Shown piece by piece: positions 33,770 through 43,553 of a DNA stretch of 64,000 nucleotides. Within the stretch, counting starts at the first letter, position 1. Every line of letters starts with the position of its first letter. The notes beneath the pieces were generated by a model, which did no database searches, had not been told where the DNA came from, and saw nothing but the letters and a program-made list of their open reading frames with translations. Made by a program: the position numbers and the translations under genes. Source of the stretch: Astropecten irregularis (taxonomy: Eukaryota > Echinodermata > Asteroidea > Paxillosida > Astropectinidae); contig OZ020248.1 in NCBI GenBank assembly GCA_963971285.1, positions 23,271,873 to 23,335,872 on the forward strand, in the 5' to 3' direction.

Positions 33770-33830
33770 GGTGCTCAGAGTTTGAAAGGCCTGACATTTC
33801 GATCCCTTGCAGGATCTTCCGCAAAGGGTA
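33770..33830. repeat. Lone relative of the 59-bp satellite
   Basis: GGCCTGACATTTCGATCCC, then TTGCAGGATCTTCCGCAAA: one diverged unit outside any array. Confidence 0.65.
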
Positions 33831-34033
33831 ACAGATGACGGTTAAGGAATGAACTCATTGAACTCTTGCAGCGCCTGATAATAACAGATCGTGTTTCATA
33901 CCCTCAGATCTTGCACCTGGAACTTATAATCGGGATATGTTTTCCATCTCTCGTGCGTAGGATGTCCCAGGTTGTACCCTAAGTTTAAAGGGGAAACCGC
34001 TCCATAGATACGTGTGGACCTACTCGATACTAT

Positions 34034-34398
34034 CAGGGTTCTAGCCAGACCAATTTTAGTGGTGGGCTCTAGAAATGAAGTTGAGCCGCTGTGAGAAAAA
34101 TGCAGCGCAAGATGATCAAGGTCCAAGGCCAACATTTTCACCGTTCCGATGGCAGCCCCATTTAATGGTATAAAGCTACATTTTAAGGACTGATATTCAA
34201 TGAATTTCAGGTGTATAACAGAAAATATTGAACTTTTATTCAGGAATGTGATCAAAATTCACGATATTGGCAATACTTTTATTCACTCTGCGGAAATTCG
34301 TGCTGGGCGGCAGAGTTTATTTCAGACCTACATTGCGGACGCAAATTTCCAGTGCCGGGCTGGCCCGCCCAGCGCCGCCCACCGTGGCTAGAACCCTG
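34034..34398. mobile_element. Non-autonomous hAT element (family J, copy 2)
   Basis: Flanking 8-mers GATACTAT (34026-34033) and GACACTAT (34399-34406). Same ends and interior as 6528-6873 with a few small indels. Confidence 0.85.
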
Positions 34399-34402
34399 GA
34401 CA

Positions 34403-34437
34403 CTATGAGCCTGAGCCTGAGCCTCCGTTCGTAAACA
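34403..34437. repeat. Short GAGCCT hexamer repeat (inverted)
   Basis: GAGCCTGAGCCTGAGCCTCC followed by GTTCGTAAAC, the complement of the GTTTACGA start motif seen at 38634 and 20507. Confidence 0.7.
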
Positions 34438-35452
34438 CACACAGTACATGTTTGTTGTAGAGCACAATGGATAGCTTTGCATAAGGAACAAAATTTGGTT
34501 TAACGAGTTATTTTCATTACTAATTGCCAGCACTTAATGAAGAAATGTCTGTCCATGTTACAAACGTTACATCTTGAAGATGATCCCCTGTATTAAATAT
34601 CTTGAGTGCTTCAAAATCTAATCTAACTTGGCTGGCCAAGTTCTTACAAGAATATGGGATGTATATGAAAGAGAAAACATGGCACATTACTTGATGTATC
34701 AACTCCTGTGCTTGGTTCCCTCCAAAAGTCACACAAATGTATGCATTAGTGTGGACAGACCCAAGTCAAAACCCTGCTTAATTTTTGATTTTGAACTTCA
34801 TTGCTCATAGTAAATATTTTACTCTGGATACCTTTCTAGCGCTTAGCTCATTTCATTTTGACAAACCAATGAAACGTCTTCTCAAAGAATCCATGTCAAT
34901 GTATTGGACTTTGAGTCGATTCTAGAACTTTCCGCATACTCATGTTTCAAATCGTACATTTTCATCACTCTGAACATAAAAATTCAGAGCCCAATTTGTT
35001 TGAGTGTATATTGCACACACATCCCTAGTATAAACCATGTCTTCAGGCTGGAATCTCGAAAACATTTTTAGATTGGATAATCTTATTTCAAACCCAAGAT
35101 CGTATATTATAAAAAAAAAATATATCGTCCTTCAATTCCCCGGATTTAATTTCCGAGTTTAGGTCCTGGCTTCAAATCGGAGAGATGCTGATTGGAAAAG
35201 TACAATTGGAAAGTTGTGAATCCAATTACTGCGGCTCATGTGCCGTCCTGATGAGTTTCAGGGTGCCCGTGTCGACCGTGTGTACCCCGAGCAACATGTC
35301 TCTTAGATCTGGACCATCAAGACCCCTTTGAGCTGTCAGTAGAAACTTGCCCTTCTTCCTTAGCTTGCCAGCGAGAAGCAGGGCTCTTGTTAATTTGCGT
35401 TTTACACACATGTAGTTCTCTTCGTAGACTTAAAAGAGAAACTTGTTTGCAA
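34438..35452. other. Single-copy block with one minus-strand open frame
   Basis: The minus strand from 35411 to 35226 is open for 61 codons, with a basic start and segments KLRKKGKFLL and GLDGPDLRDMLLGVHTVDTG that look protein-like in composition. I cannot assign a family, and no confident splice sites surround it. It could be a retropseudogene fragment or chance. Confidence 0.3.
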
Positions 35453-35807
35453 TTAAAGGTATGATTAGTAAAGGTCTCAGAACAGCACTCACACTTTGTC
35501 TGATCCAGCATGTACATGAAATAATACGCCTGTGAAAATTTGAGCTCAATCGGACATCTGAGTCACGAGAAAAAAAGCAAAAAACAGACTCAATTTTTCT
35601 AACATAAAGAAAGGTTTTGGTCTTACCCCGAGATCAAAACTGTTTTGGTTCTTTGTTTTACTAATTTATGGATAAAAACACCATTTTAGGCGGAAATATT
35701 TTTAACGGTATATTTCTACCAGCACCATCTTCACATCCTGAAAGTTATACGTAAATCTGTGAACATTTCTGTTTGGGTATGTTACCAATCCTGTACTGTA
35801 CCTTTAA
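35453..35807. repeat. Family B MITE with TTAA on both sides
   Basis: Inverted relative to 26741. TTAA at 35453-35456 and 35804-35807, showing that B also uses TTAA. Confidence 0.8.
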
Positions 35808-36002
35808 GATAGTCCTTGTCTGTTGGAGCAATGTATGTGATTGTTTCCGGTGTGTCAAGCTCGAGATCTTGTCGCTATCCTGGCAGATAGAGAGTATAGA
35901 GCTCAGTATTATTAAAGGGGTTAATGGTAGTTCAGAGTTGTATAGTATTTTCCTCATACTGTCTTGAGTATTGCATGATTGCTTAAAAGACTTGCATTCC
36001 GG

Positions 36003-36140
36003 CAGCCGATTTCACGAAACTTTACGCCATGGCGTAAGTCCACTTACGCCACAAATGTTGCGTAAGTTGCACCACTTACGCAACATTTGTTGCGTAAGTT
36101 GGACTTACGCCATGGCGTAAAGTTTCGTGAAATCGGCTGC
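36003..36140. repeat. Near-perfect 138-bp palindrome with GCCGATTTCA ends
   Basis: CAGCCGATTTCACGAAACTT, then TACGCCATGGCGTAAGT and TGTTGCGTAAGT, return as complement to CGTGAAATCGGCTGC. It is built of CTTACGC/GCGTAAG motifs (family H). Confidence 0.85.
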
Positions 36141-36141
36141 T

Positions 36142-36284
36142 GGGGTCGATTTCACCAAACTCATTGTATCTTACTATCAATCATAAGACTTATGATGCAT
36201 TGCAGCCCTATACTTGGATACAATGGGTTATCCTTCATAACTTTGAGTTACGATCAATCGTAGGGCTTCATGTAATCGACCCCT
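36142..36284. repeat. Palindromic element with GGGGTCGATTTCA ends
   Basis: Begins one base after the preceding palindrome. Interior TCATTGTATC...CGATCAATCGTAGGGC is unlike that neighbour but like 42847, 45949 and 59709. Ends ATGTAATCGACCCC. Confidence 0.8.
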
Positions 36285-36648
36285 GCTCTCCCAAGACCTC
36301 AATCCTCCCATTGATTTTCTTGACGGATTACAGCCATTGGAGAAGAGTTTAAAGTCTGAATGCTTTCATCAAAGATGTTTGGTTGTTGTTCGCAAATGTA
36401 ACTTTGTGGCATCTTTTAGATGTTTAGAACTGCCTAGTCATTGTGTGGTTTGCCAAGTAGCATAGCCGTTGGTCTTTCCACACCAAGATCCATTCGATTC
36501 ATGGGTACAGTCAGGGAAATGCTGTGTGCTTGTGTTCTTGAGCAAGATGCTTTGCGTTGATTTGCTGCCTCGTCTTCCCCAGGTATACAGTGTATGTACG
36601 GGAAGGCACATGTACTATGCAGGAAAGATTTGAGGCTTTGCATGTTGA
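36285..36648. other. Single-copy stretch
   Basis: Nothing is recognised apart from short frames. Confidence 0.4.
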
Positions 36649-36809
36649 CAATAGCGCTCCGCACTAATGACGTCACAAAATCCCCGGATGTCAGACAAAC
36701 ATTGACTCACACACGTAGTGTACATGCACGCGCACACCCACGCAAGTGTGCATGGTTGCAATGTTTGTCTGAGGTCCGGTGCTATTTTTAGAGTTAGTGC
36801 GGACTATTG
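36649..36809. repeat. Family E MITE with CRE (copy 3)
   Basis: CAATAGCGCTCCGCACTAA then TGACGTCA; the right end is GTGCGGACTATTG. Confidence 0.8.
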
Positions 36810-36810
36810 G

Positions 36811-36938
36811 TATGTGGATCGGTTTGTGGAAACACCATGTAATGTTCATTCGTACTTTTGCAATTCTTTATTCGTCGCACTTCTCGTAAGGTCTAAACGT
36901 TTCGACTAGCCTGCGTTAGTCAGCATCAGAAGACGCAT
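36811..36938 (-). mobile_element. Second copy of the hammerhead-like retroposon
   Basis: On the minus strand: GTCTTCTGATGC, stem GACTA/TAGTC, GAAACGTTTAGACC, then CTTACGAGAAGTGCGA, ending GGTGTTTCCACAAACCGATC. Helices are kept by pairing (GTCT/AGAC; GACTA/TAGTC), but the core A9 is C, so self-cleavage is unlikely. It is longer in the middle than the 3716 copy. No clear target duplication. Confidence 0.6.
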
Positions 36939-37707
36939 GTAGTTTTGACTGGTGACAGGCTGTGGTTGTTTTGTTTCCTCATTTTCTTGTCGATTCATCA
37001 GTTGTCACGTTTGAAGCTTCTCCGAGAACCCCGCAACCATCCCCCCCAAAAAAACAAAACACAGCTGGGTTCTACTAATTCCAGATCAATAATAATCAAA
37101 TCCCCCCTCCCCCCACCCTTCCCCCAACCTTCAATGGCTTGGTAATCGCTAATAGGACAGATTGGATAAGCGCTGAACCTCGGACCAAATTGAGCCAAAT
37201 TAGATTTTTTTTACATTGAGATCCGGGCGACGATGAGCTTCGAGACGAATTGATTATTGGATGTGGGGGGGAGGGGGAGGGGGGGAGGAGAGGGGGGTGG
37301 AGGTGGGGGATCTGCCAGCAGCATTGCGGCACATGGCTTGTGGTCCTTTGCATTTTGACCGCAGACATATTCGAGGCGATCGAGTCTCATTTTTATCCGC
37401 CGAAGCTGAAATTGCTTCTCCACAAAAATGATCGAGCCGGAATGACAGAACTAAGCCATAAAATATTGAAGACCCGCATAGGTATCAGAAAAATTAAAAG
37501 TGCATTTCCATGGTGACGGCACCCTATCCTATCCCCACCCCCAGAACTTGCCAATAAAACTGACAGCTAAGCTTTTTCACTCTTTTTTTTTTTCGTCAAT
37601 AAATGTTTACCCTAGTGCTGGGCACAAATTGAATCTGAGATGTTGTGTTTTTGCACAGGATGGGAAAAATATTTGTGGAAGCCCTGTGTTTAGGTGGGCC
37701 AGGGACC
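36939..37707. other. Single-copy block with G-rich tract
   Basis: A G-rich run at 37264-37310 (several GGGGG blocks) could form G-quadruplexes on the plus strand. No exon. Confidence 0.4.
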
Positions 37708-37950
37708 CGGCCAATTTCATAGAGATGCTTAGCACAAAAAATTGCTGAGCACAAAAATGGCTTGCCCAAAATAAAAACAAACCACCAGTGAAAATTTGAT
37801 TTGATATTCATGGTCAGTGAACAACAGCCAAAGAACAATTGCGAGTGATACACAACACACGGAAATTTGGTTGTTAATACTGTTTTTATTAAGGCACAAA
37901 TGTCATGCTTAGCGATTTTTTTTGCTAAGCAGCTCTATGAAATTGGCTCC
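37708..37950. repeat. Family G MITE
   Basis: CGGCCAATTTCATAGAGATG at the left, AAGCAGCTCTATGAAATTGG at the right. Confidence 0.75.
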
Positions 37951-38146
37951 TCCACTAGGTTGTGGATTCATTTTTGTCAGTTTTGTTATTCCAAATTTAC
38001 TGATCTAGAATCCCTTATTTATGGCACATGTACTTTTTAGCACTGGGATGGTTACTCATTCAAATCTAATATTAGTTTAGCAATTTGCTTAACAAATATC
38101 TGAAACGATGAACCAATATTTTTTTTAATAATTAGACTTAGCAATA

Positions 38147-38256
38147 CAGTGGAACCTCTCTATAACGAACATGGCGGGATGTACAGTTATTGTCCGTTAT
38201 AGTGGTCGTTCGTTATAGGGATTTAAAGAACCATATTTGGAATGTATTGTACACAA
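38147..38256. repeat. Half of a pogo-like element
   Basis: CAGTGGAACCTCTCTATAAC after TA, then GTCCGTTATAGTGG; matches the ends of 61375-61876. The right part is lost at the junction with the next MITE. Confidence 0.65.
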
Positions 38257-38420
38257 CAATAGCACTCCGCACTAAAAATAGCACACTAGCTCAGAAAAAC
38301 AATGTGTGGCGTGTGCGCGCGCGTGCATGCATGGTGTACACTGTGTGTGTGAGTCAATGTTTGTCTGACATCCGGGGATTTTGTACACTCATGTGACGTC
38401 ATTAGTGCGGAGCGCTATTG
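38257..38420. repeat. Family E MITE with CRE (copy 4)
   Basis: Starts CAATAGCACTCCGCACTAA and ends TGACGTCATTAGTGCGGAG then CGCTATTG. Inverted relative to 36649; the centre has GTGTGCGCGCGCGTGC. Confidence 0.8.
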
Positions 38421-38445
38421 GGAGCCAAGGATGATAATTTCCAAT

Positions 38446-38616
38446 ACAAGTGATTCCACATTTAGTGCGCCACCTAGCGCTTCCAACGCGTTGGCCAATC
38501 ACAATTTACGAAATGTGTCGACCCAATGTGCATCTGGAAAGGGTTGACAGATTCCGAGCATTGCGATTGGCCAACGCGATGCAAACTCTTGATGGTGCAC
38601 TATTGGGAATCGCCCG
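38446..38616. repeat. Palindromic MITE (family O, copy 2)
   Basis: GTGATTCCACATTTAGTGCG at the left and GTGCACTATTGGGAATCGCC at the right; GCGTTGGCCAATC and GATTGGCCAACGC are inverted inside. Confidence 0.75.
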
Positions 38617-38630
38617 TATTGAAGGCATAG

Positions 38631-38918
<288 letters not shown>

Positions 38919-39065
38919 TGAAAATATAGGTTGTGATTTTTCATTGAACTTGTTGAAGCTGGAGCTCTGTTTTCCTTTTCAAACCAGAGAATCTACTTCC
39001 GAACCACAGCCAAAGCCTCTATTTTGATTCATGAAATGGAACCGAAGCCAGAGTCTGAGCCTCCG

Positions 39066-39522
39066 GTTTTTTTAACTTCCACAGAGAATACATGTAGCTG
39101 GCAATGTGCACTTTAAATAGGAAAGGCTATTTAATAGTTGCTACATTTATCTATGTAACAGGGCCTCGAGCAGAAATTATTCCGAAGGGAACCATTAATC
39201 TTGTCAGGACTGTCTAGTTTGGAAACAGAATCTACTGTCTTCAAAAACTGTCTGTATCTTTTTCCAATTCTTTTCTTTTTTGAGCACGGGTTATTGTTTG
39301 TTTTCTTCCAAGTTCAAAATTTCATTACCGGAGCTGGATTACATAGCCAAACTGGTTTGAATTACATATACTTTTCAGCGTTAATTTCGCAGACGTCTTT
39401 GAGAGAATATCACCTGGGACGATGTATATCGGAAAAATTAGGCGTAGGATATTTTATTTCTGTCTGTAGTTGGTCGTCTTCTTTCATACTGGGGCCAATT
39501 TCAGTTAAGCACAAAAATATGA
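39066..39522. other. Single-copy stretch
   Basis: Nothing is recognised until a short extra family G start near 39491. Confidence 0.4.
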
Positions 39523-40104
39523 CCAGGGGCCGATTTCATGGAGCTGTTAAGCACAAGAAAAATGTTGCTTAGTACAAAATGCCTTGTTCAGCATTCAGTA
39601 AAACAAACCACCATTAAAAATTCCATTTGATATTCATAGTCTTGAGCGCCTTGAGCAGATTTATCTGGAAGGGCGCTATAGAGGACGTGCAGTCACGTGA
39701 TCAGGAAGCCATTTTGGACGGCAACGCTGAACACGTGTATAATGCACGTACGTACAGTTTATGTAACCCACATGCGTTCGCGTAGCTAGCAAATCAACCG
39801 GACGCTCACGCAGAATTGCGTGCATAATGCTGCTGCTCATGCTGTCTGGTACCACGCGCACGCGTGCGTGCGTACACGTGCCGTCCAAAATGGCCGATAA
39901 GCTGTCAAGTGACGTCACTTGCACGGTCTCTATATAAGAATTTGTTATTATTATTATTATTTATGGTCAGCGAACAACAGCCAAAAAGCAATCAAAACTG
40001 ATATACAACACATGGAAATTGTTGGATTAATCCTGTTTTTTATTAAGACACAGATTTCATGGTTTGCAAATTGTTGTGCTAAGCAGGGCCGTGAAATTGG
40101 CCCT
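39523..40104. repeat. Family G MITE with nested SINE tail and family F element
   Basis: The left half runs to GATATTCATAGT (about 39642) and the right half resumes at TTATGGTCAGCGAACAACAG (about 39960). Between lies CTTGAGCGCCTTGAGCAG...GGGCGCTATA / TAAGAATTTGTTATTATT, a SINE-like tail itself split by the family F element. Confidence 0.75.
39677..39934. repeat. TA-flanked MITE (family F, copy 2)
   Basis: Inverted relative to 9753-10021. TATAGAGGACGTGCAGTCAC at the left, GTGACGTCACTTGCACGGTC then TCTATA at the right. Inserted at the TATA of GCGCTATATAAG. Confidence 0.8.
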
Positions 40105-40195
40105 TGTCTTCGGTCGTTCTGGTGACTCGATGGTGTAAATATATTCAAAGTTTTGACACTTTTGACAAGTAATATCGACGATGAATTTTATTTAT

Positions 40196-40695
40196 TTAAA
40201 GGAAATATCATACTTTGGTTCTTGTCAACGATTCATGAGCAAAAGTTTGAAGAAAGATACATCAACAGTCATCTGTGAAATTCCCATACGGTGCCCACAT
40301 TTTGGGAAAACAGTGAAAAAAAAAACCCACTGTATTTCAAAAATGTTTTTACCATTATTTTTTATCTTTTAAAGATCAAATCTTTTTTGCTCATTGGTTT
40401 TACACTTTTCTTGATAAATACAGTGCCATAAGTTTCTACCACCCCCATCTTTATACCCTGTAAGTTATAGGTATAGTCTTTTCTCTTTTATTTTTGATCT
40501 TTAAAAGATCAAAAATAATTTTGGTCACTGGTTTTACTATTTTCTGGATAAATGCAGCATTTTAGGCAGGAAAATGTTAACGGTATGTTTCTACCATCAC
40601 CATGATCACATCTTTTATTCCCTGTTTTAAAGTTATAGGTTAATCTGTGAAGATTTCTGTTTCGGTATGCTACAAAAGTATGATACTACCTTTAA
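40196..40695. repeat. Composite family A MITE with TTAA on both sides
   Basis: 500 bp: both normal ends, but the region around the central GATC hairpin and the CCATCTTTATACCCTG motif is duplicated, so two copies appear fused. Confidence 0.75.
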
Positions 40696-41686
40696 GGACT
40701 GTGCTTTTCGCTTCCCTATTCCTAAGCAGCAAAATACACAATTTTCCGAAGGACTACACACATTATCTCATGCAAAATGAGTTTCTTACCGATTATACGA
40801 CCCTGCAGACTGGTTATGCACCCTGGGGAGACGAGGTAGAGCTAAGTACCTTGCCTAAGGACACAATGTGCAATAATGTGAGTTTGTGACCACATTTGGC
40901 TCTGTCCCAATCTTCAGGTTGTTTGAGGTCAGTCGTTTCTCCAGAGGCACCCTTCCTGCCCTTTAAAAACTTCCGAAAGTATGAAACGGAGTTATTAACG
41001 ACACAAAATGCCCACAGTGATTAAAAAAATATATCATAAGATGGTTGGGAGCAGCGCTCTTGCCCCCCAAAAAATGTAATCAACTTCATGGCCTAGCAAG
41101 AGGGAGCCGGGAATTAAGGGGACCTTCAATTTCAGCGCACCGGGCAGTAGAAACAAGTCTTCATCCTCAATTACTGGAGGGCTTCAGTATGAAGCCTCCG
41201 GTGTTTTATGCACTCATGCTTCCCCATAGATATGATCCCCTTCCATCAGCAGTGTGTGTGTGTGGGTTTGGTTTGTATTAAGTGTTGCAAAGTTTAGAAA
41301 CGGCGATTATAAATGGATGGTTTCTTCTTGGGGAAGTTGGAGTCAGGGGACCGTGGAAAAGACTCGGGGGCTGCTGGAGTGATGGTAGAGGCTTAAAATA
41401 ACAACTCTCTTGCTGTTTCCTTTTCTAGCTGTGTAAACTTTGCTCTTTCTGAAGTTCCTTGCAAGCTGGCTTTCAGTTAAGGTCATAAGAAATTACGGGA
41501 AATTATGAAGGGAGTCGGCAACACAAAGAACGACACTCGACACACACATAACAGAAAGTTAACGGCGCACACTCATTAAAACTTAATCTGCTGTCTCGCT
41601 ACAAAAATTTGTGAGATTGTGACTCATTTTCTTTGTGAAAACAGCATTAAAATTTGAAAAATGCTTGGAGTTATTTTAGGAGGGCC
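40696..41686. other. ~1 kb single-copy block
   Basis: Frames near 40647-40889 and 41045-41281 show no known domain. No gene is supported. Confidence 0.4.
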
Positions 41687-41836
41687 AGGGGCCGATTTCA
41701 TAAAACTTACGACGCGTCGCAGAGTTAAGACGCATCCTTTCTCTATGGACTCATCGCATAGATGCGACGCATCGCAGCTTGGACGCGTCGCAAATCGAGT
41801 TGCGACGCGTCGCAGAGCTTTATGAAGTCGGCCCCT
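41687..41836. repeat. Palindromic element with GGGGCCGATTTCA ends
   Basis: Interior built of GCGACGCGTCGCA motifs; ends AGGGGCCGATTTCATAAAAC and GCTTTATGAAGTCGGCCCC (family H). Confidence 0.85.
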
Positions 41837-41912
41837 GATGCATTTCGATCCTAGCTGGATCTTTATCGAAGCTCCTGCTAAGATCGGAGTGCATCAGGCC
41901 CTCCTAACTCCA
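41837..41912. repeat. Foldback relative of the 59-bp satellite
   Basis: TGATGCATTTCGATCCTAGC, TGGATCTTTATCGAAG, then the complement TAAGATCGGAGTGCATCAGG. Abuts the preceding palindrome. Confidence 0.65.
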
Positions 41913-42846
41913 AACATTTTATACATTTCAGGTCATTATTTTGGCTGATGGGCAGTTTGCAGCAGTTTATTACTTGGAAATAAAAAAAAAATGTTTTAGA
42001 TCTCTTAGTCGTAATTGTGAGGGATGCTATTATATTCAAGTCATTACCCACTTAGTGGTGTCCAGTATGGAAATCTTTCCCGTGTTTCAAATAGAAGAAG
42101 GTTTGCGAAGTTGTAGAACGTAATTTTTTAATGGACAAAAAATGTACATCTCTTTAAGAACATGGTGCTATAGTAAACCATACTGTAAGTGTTAGCATTT
42201 CCGAGTGAAATATTTTGCCGGAAGATTACCGGTAGTTATTGATATTGCATCTTAAAAAAGAAAAACATTAGGCTTTTATGCAGAAGCCGGACATTTTTAG
42301 GAGGCCATTACTTATTCTATACCATACCATAAAACAAGTATCCAAGTCTAAACATGCTGACTTGCCTAAAAGCGAATCTTATTATTTTTTTTTATAATAG
42401 TCAAGTGTACGTACATGTAACCCTTTGCCACTGGAACGCACAACCTATACTCTTAACACTCAGTTGTATGCCACTCAATTACAGGTATACCTACATGCAC
42501 GGGTAGCCCCTCCGGCCAAACTAACAGCTTCCCCAGACAGGAGGGAAGACAGTGCCGAAGATCACCCCAGGGTACCTCTCAAGGTCCCTCCCCAGGGGGT
42601 AGAGGGATAGCCATGTTGTCAACTTGACCGTTGTCCGATCAATTATTGACCAATACAGTATAATGTGGACACACTCATTAGTATGCAATGCAATGGAGAT
42701 TTAATAATTTGCAGCGGCTGTGCCTGGGTTCAATGATCGGTAGAGTAAAATTCGCCCGGTAAATATTCTTAAATAAATAGAGAAGAGGTATATCCGTATA
42801 GAGCTACATCCTCTGGAGCTCACGCTCTTTGAACTCTAAGGCACTT
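41913..42846. other. Single-copy stretch
   Basis: A short imperfect hairpin near 42570-42605 (CCCTCCCCAGGGGGTAGAGGG). No gene is supported. Confidence 0.4.
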
Positions 42847-42995
42847 GGGGTCGATTTCACGAAGCCCTACGATCGATCGTAACTCGAGTTACGAAGGATA
42901 ACCCATCGTAGGGGGCCTAACCTACGTAGGGCTTCAATGCATCAAAAGAGCTACGATTGATTGTAAGTTACGAAGAGTTTGTGAAATCGACCCTT
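42847..42995. repeat. Palindromic element with GGGGTCGATTTCA ends
   Basis: GATCGATCGTAACTCGAGTT and CTACGTAGGGCTTC inside; right end GTTTGTGAAATCGACCC. Same subtype as 36142. Confidence 0.8.
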
Positions 42996-43012
42996 GTACC
43001 TATATTTGTGGA

Positions 43013-43130
43013 GTTTAGGAGGGCCTGACATTTCGCTCCTAAGAGTATCTTTCTCAAACGCTTTGAGAAAAATCTGCTGGATCCTGCTAGGATGGGAATG
43101 TCAGACATCAGGCCATCCTAAACTACATGT
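43013..43130. repeat. Foldback relative of the 59-bp satellite
   Basis: GTTTAGGAGGGCCTGACATT at the left and TCAGGCCATCCTAAAC at the right, with TTTCTCAAACGCTTTGAGAA in the centre. Confidence 0.7.
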
Positions 43131-43324
43131 ATAAGTGTTTTATATTTTTCACACAGGCCAATATTATTTTAGGTTGAAGCTACAAAATTATACAGCGTAA
43201 AAATGTTTCCCTTTTACCCCCCCCCCCCTCCCTCCCGCTAAGTACCAGTCCCTCAGTGACAGTACGTGAAAAGAGCCTCTTTGAAAAAAATAATGATACT
43301 GACTTAACAAAATCATATTAAATG

Positions 43325-43553
43325 AAAAATCATAAAACATAAAGAATGGTTGGATGATGATCTTACTCTGTGATCAAAACTGTTTTCGGTCTTTGTTTTT
43401 GACTAATTTCTGGATAAATACACAATTTCAGGTAGAAATATTTTAACGGTATGTTTCTACCAGCATCATCTTCATGCCCTGAAAGTTACACGTAAAATCT
43501 GTGAGCATTTCTGTTTGGGTATGTTTGTTACCAATCCTGTACTGTACGTTTAA
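43325..43553. repeat. Family B MITE, left end lost
   Basis: GATCAAAACTGTTTTCGGTC, ATGTTTCTACCAGCATCATC, and the end CCAATCCTGTACTGTACGTT. Confidence 0.7.
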
